The notes under the pieces are model-generated. The model saw nothing but the letters and a program-made list of their open reading frames with translations, did no database searches and had not been told where the DNA came from. This document shows, piece by piece, positions 24,101 to 33,455 of a stretch of 64,000 nt of DNA. Source of the DNA: Macrosoma leucophasiata (Eukaryota; Arthropoda; Insecta; Lepidoptera; Hedylidae). The stretch spans positions 21,004,501 through 21,068,500 of the forward strand of contig JAWQUS010000010.1 of assembly GCA_036365455.1 (NCBI GenBank), in the 5' to 3' direction. A program made the translations under genes and the position numbers. The first letter of the stretch is position 1; each line of letters starts with the position of its first letter.

Positions 24101-26267
24101 TGCCAACAACTCGGCACAACAAAGCCCTGGAAACCAGAAAAAATCACAGTGCAGCACTCCTGCGCCCCGGACACCACAATCGAACGACGCCAGGAATAAC
24201 GCTAGTCCAAGAAGCCAGAACAGTGCCTCTCCAAGGGCTACCACGCCAGCACTAAACCAATCTAACCCCGCTGCATTCACAAACAATACCCACTACAATT
24301 CAGTTTTTGTCAATCCAAACATGCACAATCCTAATTCAGGCCTCATGAATCCCAATTTAAGTAATCCAGCGTTATTAGATATGGCATCTATGATAGATAA
24401 TTTTACTGACGCGCAATTACAAAGTAATCAGATATCCAGTACGGTACTGGACTCGCCTTACAATCCTTATGATCAAAGCTACAATTTACACCAACAAAAT
24501 AGTTTGTACAATCCGAATCAAGTAGCACCGATGGTGGAAGGTCAGAATTGTCAAAATTCTAATCCCAATCAATTGCCAAGTTTCGCGGCAGGTCTTCAGA
24601 AACGAGACAACTATAACACTAGGAACCCGACTGAAGTGAACCCACAACAAAACCAATGGCCCGATTTCACTGGTACTGAAATGTTTAATAACGTAGTAAA
24701 AGAAGATCCTGATTCAACGACAGCACATCTGAATGTCTCACACAACAACTTTAGTCCAGATTCAAACAAAAGTGAACCAAACTCAGACCAGACATCACAG
24801 AAAACTAATAACACAGAGACTGAGAAACAGAATCTCATCGGTGAAATAGCTAACAAATTACCAGAATTCGACATGCCCAGTTCACCACGATTAACAGAAA
24901 TTTCCCAAAAGTCACAAAGTATGCCGGCATCGCCAGTTCCTTCCCAAGTTCCGGAGCTGAAGTCTCCAAATCATGATCCAATAAATTCGCCAGACATACG
25001 TAAAAGTGTTTGGAAGTCGCCAGATTCCAAGAATTGGGATCCCACTAGACCTAAAGATCAAAGCGATGAAAATTCATTATTTAGGGTCCCTAAAGCTAGG
25101 CCTCCGTCTCGGTCTCAGCTCATAAATCCTACTGAGAGCTTAGAAAATTCAACATTTCTTAAACCATATCCTCCATCCGATAGACCACATTTGAGTCAAG
25201 GGTACGAACATAGAAGTCCGTACGACAACAGATTGAATAATACTGTATCGCCTACATCGGCTCCTCAAACAAATTACACAATAAGCCATGAGGAACCGAA
25301 CCCAAATAATATGGCAGTAGCCAACAAACCAGTTCACGAATTCACCGGCAATAACTTCCATCCCGTCAATCAAAATAGTTATGGCAACCAAACAACTATA
25401 CAAGGATACAGTAATTATCCGCAAATGCCTAACGCGTATCCTTTCCCACCGAACCCTTATGGCCATTTTAGTCCTTACGAGACTCAATACAACGATTACA
25501 ATAGCCTAGCATATTATAACGCAGAGAAATACAAACGAGAAGAATTAATACGAAACTCGCACTGCTACAACTCTTATGGCTACCAATATAACCCAAATTT
25601 TCCACCGAATTTCTATCAAAATCCCAGTCCAAATTGGTGTCAATCATCGCCCAATTGGTGTTTATATCCGCCACCTTTTTCTATACCGTACCCACCCGAG
25701 CCGCCTAAAGCAGAACCTATCGGTGAAGTGACGGAAGTAACAGAGAATCTAGATTGTTTCAAGGACAGTCAAATGGGAGGTGTCGCTATCGCTTTAGGTC
25801 ACGGTAGCGTTCTATTCGAATGTGCGAAACACGAGATGCATTCGACGACAGCTGTAAAAAATCCAAACAGAGTAAACCCGACCCGAATATCGTTGGTGTT
25901 CTATCAGCACAGAAATCTGAACCGCCCGAAACACGGTCTAGAGGAGTGGGAAGAGAAGATGAGGTTGAAGAAACTCGGGTTGAACCCGTCGACGCCGACC
26001 ACGCCCGGGCCCAACTCGAACGCACCATCTCCGGCGACCACACCGGGACCCGAGAGACGGACTCCGGCCGAGAAGTGGAAGAGTTCAGAAGACACCATCC
26101 CGGGAGGTTTCCCGTCGCTGGCGGCTCTCGTCGAGGCGACGAACGCGGCGAAGAAGAGCGGTCAGATAATGCTGAGGACCGACACGCAGACGACGATGTC
26201 GTGGACAACCCTGTTCCCGATGCACGGCTGCACGGTGACCGGCCCCTACCAGGAGTCGGGCACCTGA
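15025..26267 (+). CDS. Tet: Tet methylcytosine dioxygenase (8 exons seen, 5' end missing)
   Basis: Join of 15025-15183, 18473-18542, 18848-21331, 21591-21730, 22062-22290, 22606-22884, 23220-23448 and 23999-26267. All junctions are GT-AG and phases match throughout, giving 1,952 codons plus TGA. TET enzymes are nuclear Fe(II)/2-oxoglutarate dioxygenases that oxidise 5-methylcytosine in DNA; insect Tet is also reported to act on RNA 6-methyladenine or hydroxymethylate RNA. Visible residues (counted from the first visible codon): Q/N-rich linker about 298-388, Cys-rich region from about 882, first beta-helix half with HRD iron ligands H1133 and D1135, low-complexity insert about 1212-1770, second half with distal ligand H1811 and 2-oxoglutarate-binding R1826, and a conserved C-terminal motif WTTLFPMH. 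No CXXC zinc finger is in the visible part; in insects it is encoded by upstream exons. No start codon is assigned. Domain identity is certain; the exon model is inferred from frame and splice sites, without transcript support. Confidence 0.95.
15386..15426. repeat. 18-bp-arm hairpin, one mismatch, 5-nt loop
   Basis: AATCTAAAAAACGGTTTC, loop ATATC, complement with a single mismatch. Confidence 0.75.
15960..16340. mobile_element. palindromic TA-target MITE, copy 3, degraded and interrupted
   Basis: Shares TACGTAAGCATTGATAG, AAAACTTGATCAAAATG and TTAAGGTCGATGTG with the family, interrupted by the 190-bp repeat in the opposite orientation to copy 2. Confidence 0.5.
17820..17985 (-). mobile_element. 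GAGCTC-SINE-like repeat, degraded
   Basis: Retains ACAGTTCACATTGATGGCAA, CACTCCTGAGGCC and CTGACCGGAACAATAGTGCT with deletions. Confidence 0.45.
17989..18360 (-). mobile_element. RTE-like LINE 3' fragment
   Basis: Nearly identical to the 3.4-kb copy, starting slightly further upstream ([15 protein letters not shown]). An in-frame TGA after CLNRDI breaks the frame before the end. Tail (ATAC)n. Confidence 0.75.
18473..18542 (+). CDS. Tet: Tet small exon (70 bp)
   Basis: Encodes [23 protein letters not shown] and one extra base. The acceptor is ttttcag and the donor is AAG|gtatta. Phase 0 in and phase 1 out match its neighbours. It is too short to be found as an isolated open frame; it is supported by the continuous frame with the long exon that follows. 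Confidence 0.85.
18848..21331 (+). CDS. Tet: Tet long linker exon with Q/N-rich tract
   Basis: A 2,484-bp exon, open from its acceptor (ttcacag) to the donor (TTAG|gtaagt). Most of it is predicted disordered sequence: Tyr/Gln/Thr-rich at the start, then a Q/N-rich tract (19511-19780, repeats of QNQQ/MQNQQ) of prion-like composition, then a charged, Pro-rich linker. The last part, VPDCNCF...GSYYTHLG, opens the Cys-rich region conserved in all TET proteins. An in-frame Met at 19240 is internal; the frame is open upstream to the splice acceptor. Confidence 0.93.
21591..21730 (+). CDS. Tet: Tet Cys-rich region exon
   Basis: Encodes residues about 905-951, starting [15 protein letters not shown] and containing [18 protein letters not shown]. 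The segment [14 protein letters not shown] is a TET family signature. Cysteines here bind structural zinc in solved TET2 structures (established knowledge). Phase 1 in, phase 0 out. Confidence 0.95.
22062..22290 (+). CDS. Tet: Tet Cys-rich region exon
   Basis: Encodes [20 protein letters not shown] through VAWEGIP to [14 protein letters not shown], residues about 952-1028. The WEGIP and RRC.xNE.RTC.CQG motifs match the Cys-rich domain that packs on the catalytic beta-helix and contacts DNA. Phase 0 in, phase 1 out; the split Gly codon continues in the next exon. Confidence 0.95.
22606..22884 (+). CDS. Tet: Tet Cys-rich/catalytic exon
   Basis: Starts [20 protein letters not shown], the most conserved block of TET proteins, and ends [13 protein letters not shown]. 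Residues about 1028-1121. The tyrosines and serines of the SFGCSWSMY stretch are near the DNA-contacting surface in TET2 (established). Donor TCTG|gtaaat; phase 1 on both sides. Confidence 0.95.
23220..23448 (+). CDS. Tet: Tet first beta-helix half, HxD exon
   Basis: Encodes [20 protein letters not shown] and then [21 protein letters not shown]1133 and D1135 of the HRD triplet are the first two Fe(II) ligands. The donor is an ideal gtgagt after GACAA, leaving two bases of a Lys codon that the next exon completes with G. Confidence 0.95.
23999..26267 (+). CDS. Tet: Tet last exon: insert plus second beta-helix half
   Basis: A 2,269-bp terminal exon. It opens [23 protein letters not shown] (the basic helix after the first half), runs through about 560 residues of Asn/Pro/Ser/Tyr-rich low complexity (the variable TET insert) and resumes the catalytic fold at [21 protein letters not shown]1811 (in EMHSTT) is the third iron ligand and R1826 ([11 protein letters not shown]) binds 2-oxoglutarate. 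The end contains [14 protein letters not shown] and VTGPYQE, a C-terminal motif also found in other insect Tet proteins from memory of the family. Stop TGA at 26265-26267. All catalytic residues are present, so the enzyme should be active. Confidence 0.95.
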
Positions 26268-28980
26268 CGCAAGCCCCCGCCGCCGCCGGCCCAATGTTCT
26301 TCCAAACGACGCAATCCAACCCTTCCCTAGACTTGTAAGCTGAACCTGCCTTTGATCTAGGTCTTCTCGTGCGACGCGCTTTCCAATATCGTTTCGTAGT
26401 TCCTCTATTTTATATAGATTTAAAAAATTAAGCTCCCGATCCGACGGACCGGTCCATACGAGATTCCTTTTATTGCATTTACACTGGAATTGACTACCGT
26501 TTTTTTAATGTATTTACGATGTGAACCGAGTGAGTTAAATCAAAGATGTAATTTTAAGTTTTTATTTTAGTAGTGTTTATCGCATTTCAGCTAGTCTTAC
26601 GTTACTATGTTAGTATCGATCGTATCGTCTAAGTGGCCGTAACTGTAGAGTTTTTTTGTATATTCTTGTCGTATTTAGTTGGTACCGATCGCGATGTCTC
26701 GATTTCGCAGTTAGTTTATAATTTAACGCGCTCTATTGTATAAAATAGTGACGTTAGCGTATGTATTGTCTGCATATTTTGTCGATGTTTTCTAATTAAG
26801 CGCATGACGAAAGTGTGCGTCTCAATGATCTCATAACTACTAACTGTACTTGTATCGTGCTCGGAGCAAAAGTACAAAACATCACAGCGAGGCGAGGGTC
26901 GGACGCGTTCTGCGATCGTGTTTATTGATATTTTTGTACCTTTGTCTGTGTATTAGTTGTTTTATTTTATTGTAACGTTAATTACCATTCCGCAGCCTTT
27001 CCCTAATGTTTTGTTTTGGCATTAATTTTAAAATCGTACTAGGACGCGACGGTGCGTGCTCCGTGCTTTTATCACAAACGTAATTGAGTGCTTTTCGATT
27101 AGGTTAAGATGTGTGTATTTTTAACTTTTTAGAATATTTAACTTATTTATATTGTATTACGTGAACCATTATCGAATCATTTTCTTTGTAATAATTTAGT
27201 GTTATGGTAGATATTAATATTTAATATATTTGCTTTACATACATACGACTTGACATTAAATTATTGGCAGTTGGTTTGTGCATGCCACCTCTTTCCTTTC
27301 GACTCGAGTGCCTGCATCCGGTTGTAGTGGCCGGATATGTTTAACTCGTATATCTAAGGTGTTAAAATAATTTCCGATATTTGAAAAGGTGACCTTATTT
27401 AGAATCAAATTATGCGCAATTAAATCATTTTTTCTAATTTAGCAAGGTTTGAAATTTTATAAATTACGTTTTCATACAATAAAAAAAGAGATAAATTACA
27501 TACATTTATAAGAATAGAGTGTTTGCGAATAAAATCAGGCGCTTGGAAAGATTATAAAGTAGGCGTATTATTGAAAAATGAGAACATACTGATGAATAGT
27601 TATTAATATATAATTAGATGTAAGGAAAAAAGTTTGTTTTAAAGATTAAACTATTGATATAGTTTATATTTTTTACGTGTACGTATTTATTGAATGGTAA
27701 ATTTATTGGGACGAACGTGAAATTATTTATAGGTAAAAGTTTTGAAAAACAAAACTTATAAAAAACTAAGCAATAATAGACAACGGGGTCTATGTACATT
27801 GTAATGTAGGAGTGAAAAAAAAATTAAATTTAAATAACGAATGGTGCGATATTGTCGTCGATCTTATGGATATGCTTGACGTTTGAGCTCTTACCGATAA
27901 TGCCTAAATTTGTATTCTGATATTATTTGTGTAATTGGTGACATGCCTTCGATTCTTGCCATAATCTTTACTTGCCAACGTTCGTGCGAACACTGAAATC
28001 CATGAATTGAGACAAGACATATCAAAGCAATCACAGTATTTAAACCATCACAAATTCGATATGCTCTTAAATCCATAGATGCAACGTTGTGGCGAATGTG
28101 ACTCGAGTATGAAATATGATTATGTTAGTGTTTGTGACATGTCATTTAAATAAGTATTAAATCTATGTGATAGAGTTGCATTTATGGGCCGTACTGCATT
28201 CATACAATCCCTCATAAAAAAACGCTATATTTACGTTACTTTGCACCGTACTTAGAAAAATGTTTAAGTAATTTAAATTTATCTTAAACTACAAGCTTGG
28301 GTGGAATAATTAGTACCGCCATCGGAGATTTTTAAATCAAATATTTCATACAAGTAGGTATTCTTCTGACAATAATTAACACATAAAAGATTTATTTAAT
28401 TTGGTACAGACGATTAGTAGTTATGCGCTTACAATCAATTCGTTGATTAATTTTTATTTTTATAGATATGACGTTCTAACATCTTTAAACACTTTCGTAT
28501 TTTTTTTTATTTGTGAATATATGACAGGCAACTAAATGTTTATTAACTGTTATCGAGTTGTGTTACAAATGTACGAGTGCAGTACGGAATAGTCCGAAAT
28601 TAGTCCATTTGGTGTTTTTATAATAAATCAATTAGGTCACACTAGAAATCCTGTGATATAACCATTAAAGTGAGTGCTTGACTGCTTGTGTGTATGTCTG
28701 TCCGAGTGTTTGTTCCGTCGGCGATGACAGATCGGTACGCAATTCGGGACGATAACCGACAACCAAAAATGACCAGTATTTTGTTTGTAACCAAATAACT
28801 TTTCGCTTGTACGTGTACCAATTGAAAAGGTTTTTTTTTCGTGTTGTGTTGAACTAGTGTTCGTTGTTCGTTGCGTTTCAGTTACGAACCTATTATGTAA
28901 CAATATTTTATTGTCTTCTGCCAAAACAAAAAGAATGTGTCATGTAAATAGAACTACCATTATTTATTAATACAATAATT
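26268..28980 (+). other. probable Tet 3' UTR and downstream DNA, repeat-poor
   Basis: About 2.7 kb directly after the Tet stop with none of the repeat families that fill the rest of the window. It is AT-rich, with AATAAA hexamers at 27478-27483 and 28622-28627 and a Pumilio-type TGTAAATA at 28943-28950. The absence of insertions suggests selection against disruption, consistent with a long 3' UTR. The exact polyadenylation site is not determined. Confidence 0.5.
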
Positions 28981-29026
28981 TAAAACGGACAAGTTATTTG
29001 TTTTATTTTACGATATCACCGCCTAA

Positions 29027-29286
29027 TCTATATATATAAAAATCAATTGCTGTTCGTTAGTCTCACTAAAACTCGAGAACGGCTGGACCGATTTGGCTAA
29101 TTTTGGTTATGAATAATTTTTGGCAGTCCAGGGAAAGTTTCAAAGATAAGAAAATATGAAGAAATTGAGTGGGAATGGGAAATACTAGAAACCACAATTT
29201 CATTTTCCCAAACAAATAGTCCGTATCTATCACCTTTGACACATTATTTCATTGTCAGGCATTACGAAATTTGCCGGGTCAACTAG
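29027..29286 (+). mobile_element. non-autonomous Helitron (260 bp)
   Basis: Starts TC after an A, with TCTATATATATAAAAATCAA, and ends GCCGGGTCAACTAG before a T, i.e. the Helitron 5'-TC...CTRR-3' rule with A|T insertion and no target duplication. Internal text AACGGCTGGACCGATTTGGC is widespread in lepidopteran short Helitrons. No Rep/helicase coding capacity. Confidence 0.75.
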
Positions 29287-29425
29287 TTATTAATATTTAC
29301 TTAAGTATCTACAAAATATGTAGTTTTGATCGTATAAGTATAAGTAAGTTAATGTTATTCATAACGTATCGTAACTTCACGCCTGTAATTCCTGAAGGAG
29401 TACACCCACGATTCGCCAGTCACAG

Positions 29426-31564
29426 GTGGACAGTCTGTTGTCATCGCTGGATACATTACCAAATTCCAAGATGATGAAAAACTTCCAGAATATGGAAAAA
29501 ACCGATTTTTTGACTGCCTCTACAGTTGATGATAAATTAACATTATTAAGTGATAAGGTACTGAATCTTTTTAACTCTCACGCTCCTATTAGATCTGTTC
29601 GTACCAAGCGTCCTCCAGCTCCCTGGATGACTAGAATTATCCGCATGGCTATGGCTCGACGAGATAGAGCATTTCGTAAATTTAGAAGGAATCGAAACAT
29701 TGACAATTGGAACTTGTACAAGCTAGCAAGAAATCGGTGTAACAATATGATAAGAGTATCAAAACGCCGATATATCCACGATAATATTAAAAATTCTTCT
29801 TCGGCTGACATGTGGAAATTTCTATGTTCTTTGGGTTTAAGCAAATCTAAATCTGATATCAGATCCTCATCTCTTTCCCTGAACGAACTTAATAACTATT
29901 TCGCTTCAATGTCATCTTCTAACGTTTCTGCTACCTCTCCAACTTCATTTCATTTATCTTCCACGCCGTTACCCCCAAATTTATTTACATTTTCCTCTGT
30001 CACTGACGAAGACGTATTAAAATGTGCTCACGCTATTAAATCCAACGCTGTCGGATGTGATGGAGTGAGCCGTAAGATGATTTTTCTTATTATTGATAGT
30101 ATTCTTCCAGCCCTAACCCATATTTTTAACTTCTCACTGCAAACTGGGACATTTCCTACTGTCTGGCGTAAAGCTTATATTATCCCTCTTTCTAAAACAA
30201 CGAACCCAAGTTTAGCAAACCATTATAGACCCATATCTATTCTTCCTTTCACTTCTAAAGTTTTAGAAGGATTAGTTCACAGACAACTATCAAACTTTGT
30301 AGTAAAAAATAGCTTAATATCTGAATTTCAATCGGGGTTTAGAAAGGGACACAGTACATCGACTGCGCTCTTAAAAATTACAGAAGACGTCCGGTTGGGC
30401 ATGGAGAATTCGAAGTTGACAGTGTTAGTCTTACTTGATTTCTCTAACGCTTTTAACGCTGTTGACCACGATATTCTTTGTGACATTCTCTCGAATGGTG
30501 GAGTCTCGTCAGTTGAACTGAGCTGGTTTTCTTCGTATCTTCGCGGTCGTCAGCAGGCGGTCAAGGTCAATAATAATTTATCTGACTGGTGCTGCTTGAC
30601 TTCTGGCGTCCCGCAAGGCGGTATTCTCTCACCACTTTTATTCTCACTTTTTGTCAACACTGTCTTAAAAAATCTCAAATGCTCTTATCATTTGTACGCT
30701 GATGACTTTCAGCTCTATTTCCAAGCTAGTTTAGAGAACATTAATGATGCTATTTCTTTGTTAAATGCTGATCTTGAAGCAATTTCTCTATGGTCAGAGA
30801 AATTTGGTGTTAATGTCAATGTTACGAAAAGTCAGGCGATCATTTTAGGCAGTTCATACTACATCAATAGCTTAACCAATAATGTTGTAACTCCGATTAT
30901 TTTTAATAACAGTGTAATAACTTTATCTTCTCACGTTAAGGATTTAGGTTTAATTATTGATAACACGTTAAGTTGGAAGAATTATGTCTGCCAAATAAAT
31001 CAACGAGTGATTAGTGTACTGCGGACCCTCTATCGATTTAAACATTTCCTACCAACTAGCACTAAAACTCTTTTAGTCCAATCACTTGTATTACCTATTA
31101 TTGACTATGCAGATGTTTGCTGCTCTGATGCTTCACAAGATCTTCTCAACAAAATGGATCGGATTCTGAATAACTGTATACGTTATATTTTCGGTTTACG
31201 TAAATTCGACCATATTTCACACTTCCGTTCTCAGCTGCAGTGGCTGCCTATTTGCGAAAGGAGATCCATTCGGATACTCTGCTTGCTTTTTTCTATTCTT
31301 ACCGATCCTTGTGCACCCACTTATCTCAGATGCAATTTCCAAATCCTCGGTGATTTACATTCCTTCAATCTTCGCTCCGCTGAAAATCTAATATTTCAAA
31401 TTCCTTCTCACCGTACAGGTTTTTACTCTAATTCTTTTTGTGTTAAGGCAATTAAACTCTGGAACGCGCTTCCCTTAGACATCAAGAAATCTCCTAGTAA
31501 ATTCTCTTTCAAATGCAGGCTAAAAAAACATTTTTTGGCCTCTGTGGATCCAAATCGTGTGTAA
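29426..31564 (+). mobile_element. non-LTR retrotransposon ORF: reverse transcriptase, CR1/Jockey-like
   Basis: An uninterrupted 712-codon frame. RT motifs in order: RPISILPFTSKVLEGLVHRQ (about residue 270), SGFRKGHSTSTALL, VLVLLDFSNAFNAVDHDIL, SGVPQGGILSPLLFSLFVN, and the catalytic LYADDFQLYF with Y424-A-D-D427. The first 150 residues (basic, RRDRAFRKFRRN...) match the linker that follows the APE-type endonuclease in LINE ORF2 proteins. The endonuclease itself is missing, so the copy is 5'-truncated and dead as an autonomous unit, though the RT frame has no stop or frameshift. That indicates a fairly young insertion. The exact clade (CR1, Jockey, L2-like) cannot be settled by eye. Confidence 0.9.
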
Positions 31565-31685
31565 AATTTAATCATCACTATTTATCATATATTATAACGT
31601 TACTTTTTAAATATATAATATTTATTTATTTATATGTATTTCGTACTATATTCGTATGTAATATCGATATTACTTATGTATTATA

Positions 31686-31732
<47 letters not shown>

Positions 31733-31936
31733 GTTACTAAATATGTACTTAATATTATTATCCTCTTAATAATCTCTTCTTTTTCTATTCAATTTTTCAT
31801 CAATAGTTTAATGCACCTTTTCGACAGATTCATTTAGCCCTAAGGTTGGCTGGTAGAGAATACCACTAGGTATTAAGCACGCCTTATGTACATAAATTTG
31901 TGCACAAAAGAATAAATAAATAAATAAATAAATAAA
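31565..31936 (+). mobile_element. 3' UTR and (TAAA)n tail of the non-LTR element
   Basis: Continues from the RT stop. It contains an (AT)20 run (31689-31728), then a segment with GGTTGGCTGGTAGAGAATAC and GCCTTATGTACATA, typical of LINE 3' ends in Lepidoptera, and closes with AATAAATAAATAAATAAATA, the target-primed reverse-transcription tail. Confidence 0.75.
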
Positions 31937-31954
31937 AAACCCAATAGTACCTAG

Positions 31955-32045
31955 ATTAAAGGATTTCATACCTTTATCTCTTGTCCCGGGAATCAAACCC
32001 CTGGCGTAGCAGTAGTGGCCTACTACCACTTAGACTACTTAGGTA
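31955..32045 (-). mobile_element. tRNA-derived SINE head, minus strand
   Basis: On the minus strand: AGTCTAAGTGGTAGTAGGCC ... GGGGTTTGATTCCCGGGAC, i.e. degenerate A and B boxes. Sits between the LINE tail and a GAGCTC-SINE. Confidence 0.5.
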
Positions 32046-32046
32046 G

Positions 32047-32319
32047 TTTTTTTTTTATGTAATGGAAGTGGCAAACAAGCATGCAGTTCACATTGGTGTT
32101 AAGTGATGACTGCCTATAGACACTTACACGAAGACCAAGGTCAAAATGCAGATGCGTTACCACTCCTGAGGTGTTATGCCTATGTGCCGGAAATTACAGG
32201 CCGTACATTACCACCTGACCGGAACACGATAGTGCTGAACACTACCATTTAGCGTCAAGTAAATTAGGTAATGCGGTGGTGCCTACGCCCGCGAGCTCCG
32301 TCACTGGAGCTCTACCAGT
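32047..32319 (-). mobile_element. GAGCTC-SINE-like repeat
   Basis: Near full-length copy with a T run at the left, i.e. the A-rich 3' end on the minus strand. Confidence 0.65.
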
Positions 32320-32429
32320 AATGTATATGTATATATCTTGAGATCGTCTCAAAGACAGATCTGTCTATCAATACGAGCGCAAGATTTTCCTGGATTTACA
32401 CTTTCTCTTAGTTTAACATACTTACGTAT

Positions 32430-32625
32430 ATATGACCAAATAGGTCGAGTTCTGTCTGATGGTGGGGTCAAAAGTCTTAGGAATCGGCGTGCATGTATGA
32501 AGAGAATGATGAAGGTAGACGAGGCACGAGAGGTTTGCCAGAACCGGGATGTCTGGCGCTCTACACTCTCTGCCTACCCCGTTAGGGACCTGGGGTGAAG
32601 ACACATACATACATACATACGTATA
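32430..32625 (+). mobile_element. RTE-like LINE 3' fragment, short
   Basis: Begins within [15 protein letters not shown] and ends YPVRDLG, then (ATAC)n. Confidence 0.7.
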
Positions 32626-32854
32626 TATGCTGTTGTTGATGGAAATAAAAAATCCAAGGTGACACGAGTGATGAGAATGTATGTAGTTAGTAGTGTGTTC
32701 ACTCACTATAGGCTACATAAGAAGACTCAAGGCCACGCAGAGAGCTGTGCTTGGAGTTTCCCTGCGAGATTGAATCAGAAATGTCCTCATTTCTGATGAG
32801 ATCAGGAATGAGAACCAAAGTAACCGACATAGCTCACCGAATAGTGGCAGTGAG

Positions 32855-33104
32855 GGCTTATTCCCATTAGTTCGAACTAGTGAGAATTTTTTTTTCATCA
32901 GTTCGACCGTCGTACAATTAAGGGGCGTGATGAGGACCATGGGCGCTCCCGACTTAGCACCGCCGCACCGTTCCGTATTAGTTTCTTTTTTGCTGACAGT
33001 AAAAACTTTACAATTCTTACTAGTTCGACGGTCAAACAAATGAGAAAAAATGTTCTTACTATTTCGACGATCGAACTAATGAATCGAACTACTGAGAATA
33101 AACC
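32855..33104. mobile_element. MITE with 8-bp duplication nested in an RTE-like fragment
   Basis: Ends GGCTTATTCCCATTAGTTCGA and the complement of TCGAACTACTGAGAATAAACC, 3 mismatches in 21. Target duplication GCAGTGAG at 32847-32854 and 33105-33112, exact. Inside, the motif AGTTCGA(C/A) with its complement recurs at least four times near both ends, like the subterminal transposase-binding repeats of hAT elements (inference). 250 bp, non-coding. Confidence 0.8.
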
Positions 33105-33246
33105 GCAGTGAGCAGGACATACCTATAGCTAGAAGAACTGACGGCCATTGGAGCCAAAAGAGTTCTCGAAGCGAGCACGTACCGAAAGATGAAGCTGGAC
33201 CGATGACCTGGTGAAGGTTGCGGGCAATCGCTGGATGAGGGTGGCC

Positions 33247-33418
33247 CAGGGGGTCGACCCCCTAATGCTTTCGTCTACGACGTTTGCTTGTCGTAGCTTC
33301 GGGTTGCCTCCAAAAAAAAGCGGACAAAAAAACTTCCAGTAAAAAGTTAGGCGGTACAAAACTGACAAGATGATAATAATATCATCAACGAAAGCATAAG
33401 AGTTAGGCGGTCGGCCCC
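33247..33418. mobile_element. second palindromic MITE nested in the same RTE fragment
   Basis: Left GGGGTCGACCCCCTAATGCTTTCGT pairs imperfectly with right ACGAAAGCATAAGAGTTAGGCGGTCGGCCCC. It interrupts the LINE text between GGATGAGGGTGGCCC and CCGTTCGTTGTGGTAATC, which is continuous at 42929-42968. A diverged copy lies at 55200-55350. Confidence 0.6.
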
Positions 33419-33455
33419 GAGAACCGTTCGTTGTGGTAATCTTTATGATGAAGTA

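Larger units (their letters stand above)
32715..33455 (+). mobile_element. second RTE-like LINE family, fragment split by two MITEs
   Basis: LINE text at 32715-32854, 33105-33246 and 33419-33455: AGGCCACGCAGAGAGCTGTG, GAACTGACGGCCATTGG, CCTGGTGAAGGTTGCGGGCA, GAACCGTTCGTTGTGGTAAT. The interruptions are two separate MITEs. Frames are broken by substitutions and shifts. Confidence 0.6.

Noticed and set aside
23933..24286. Minus-strand frame opposite the Tet last exon
   Set aside because: Shadow of the real coding frame; same for 25149-25487 and 25786-26319.
31513..31837. Frames over the (AT)20 run
   Set aside because: Low-complexity Tyr/Ile repeats in the LINE 3' UTR.
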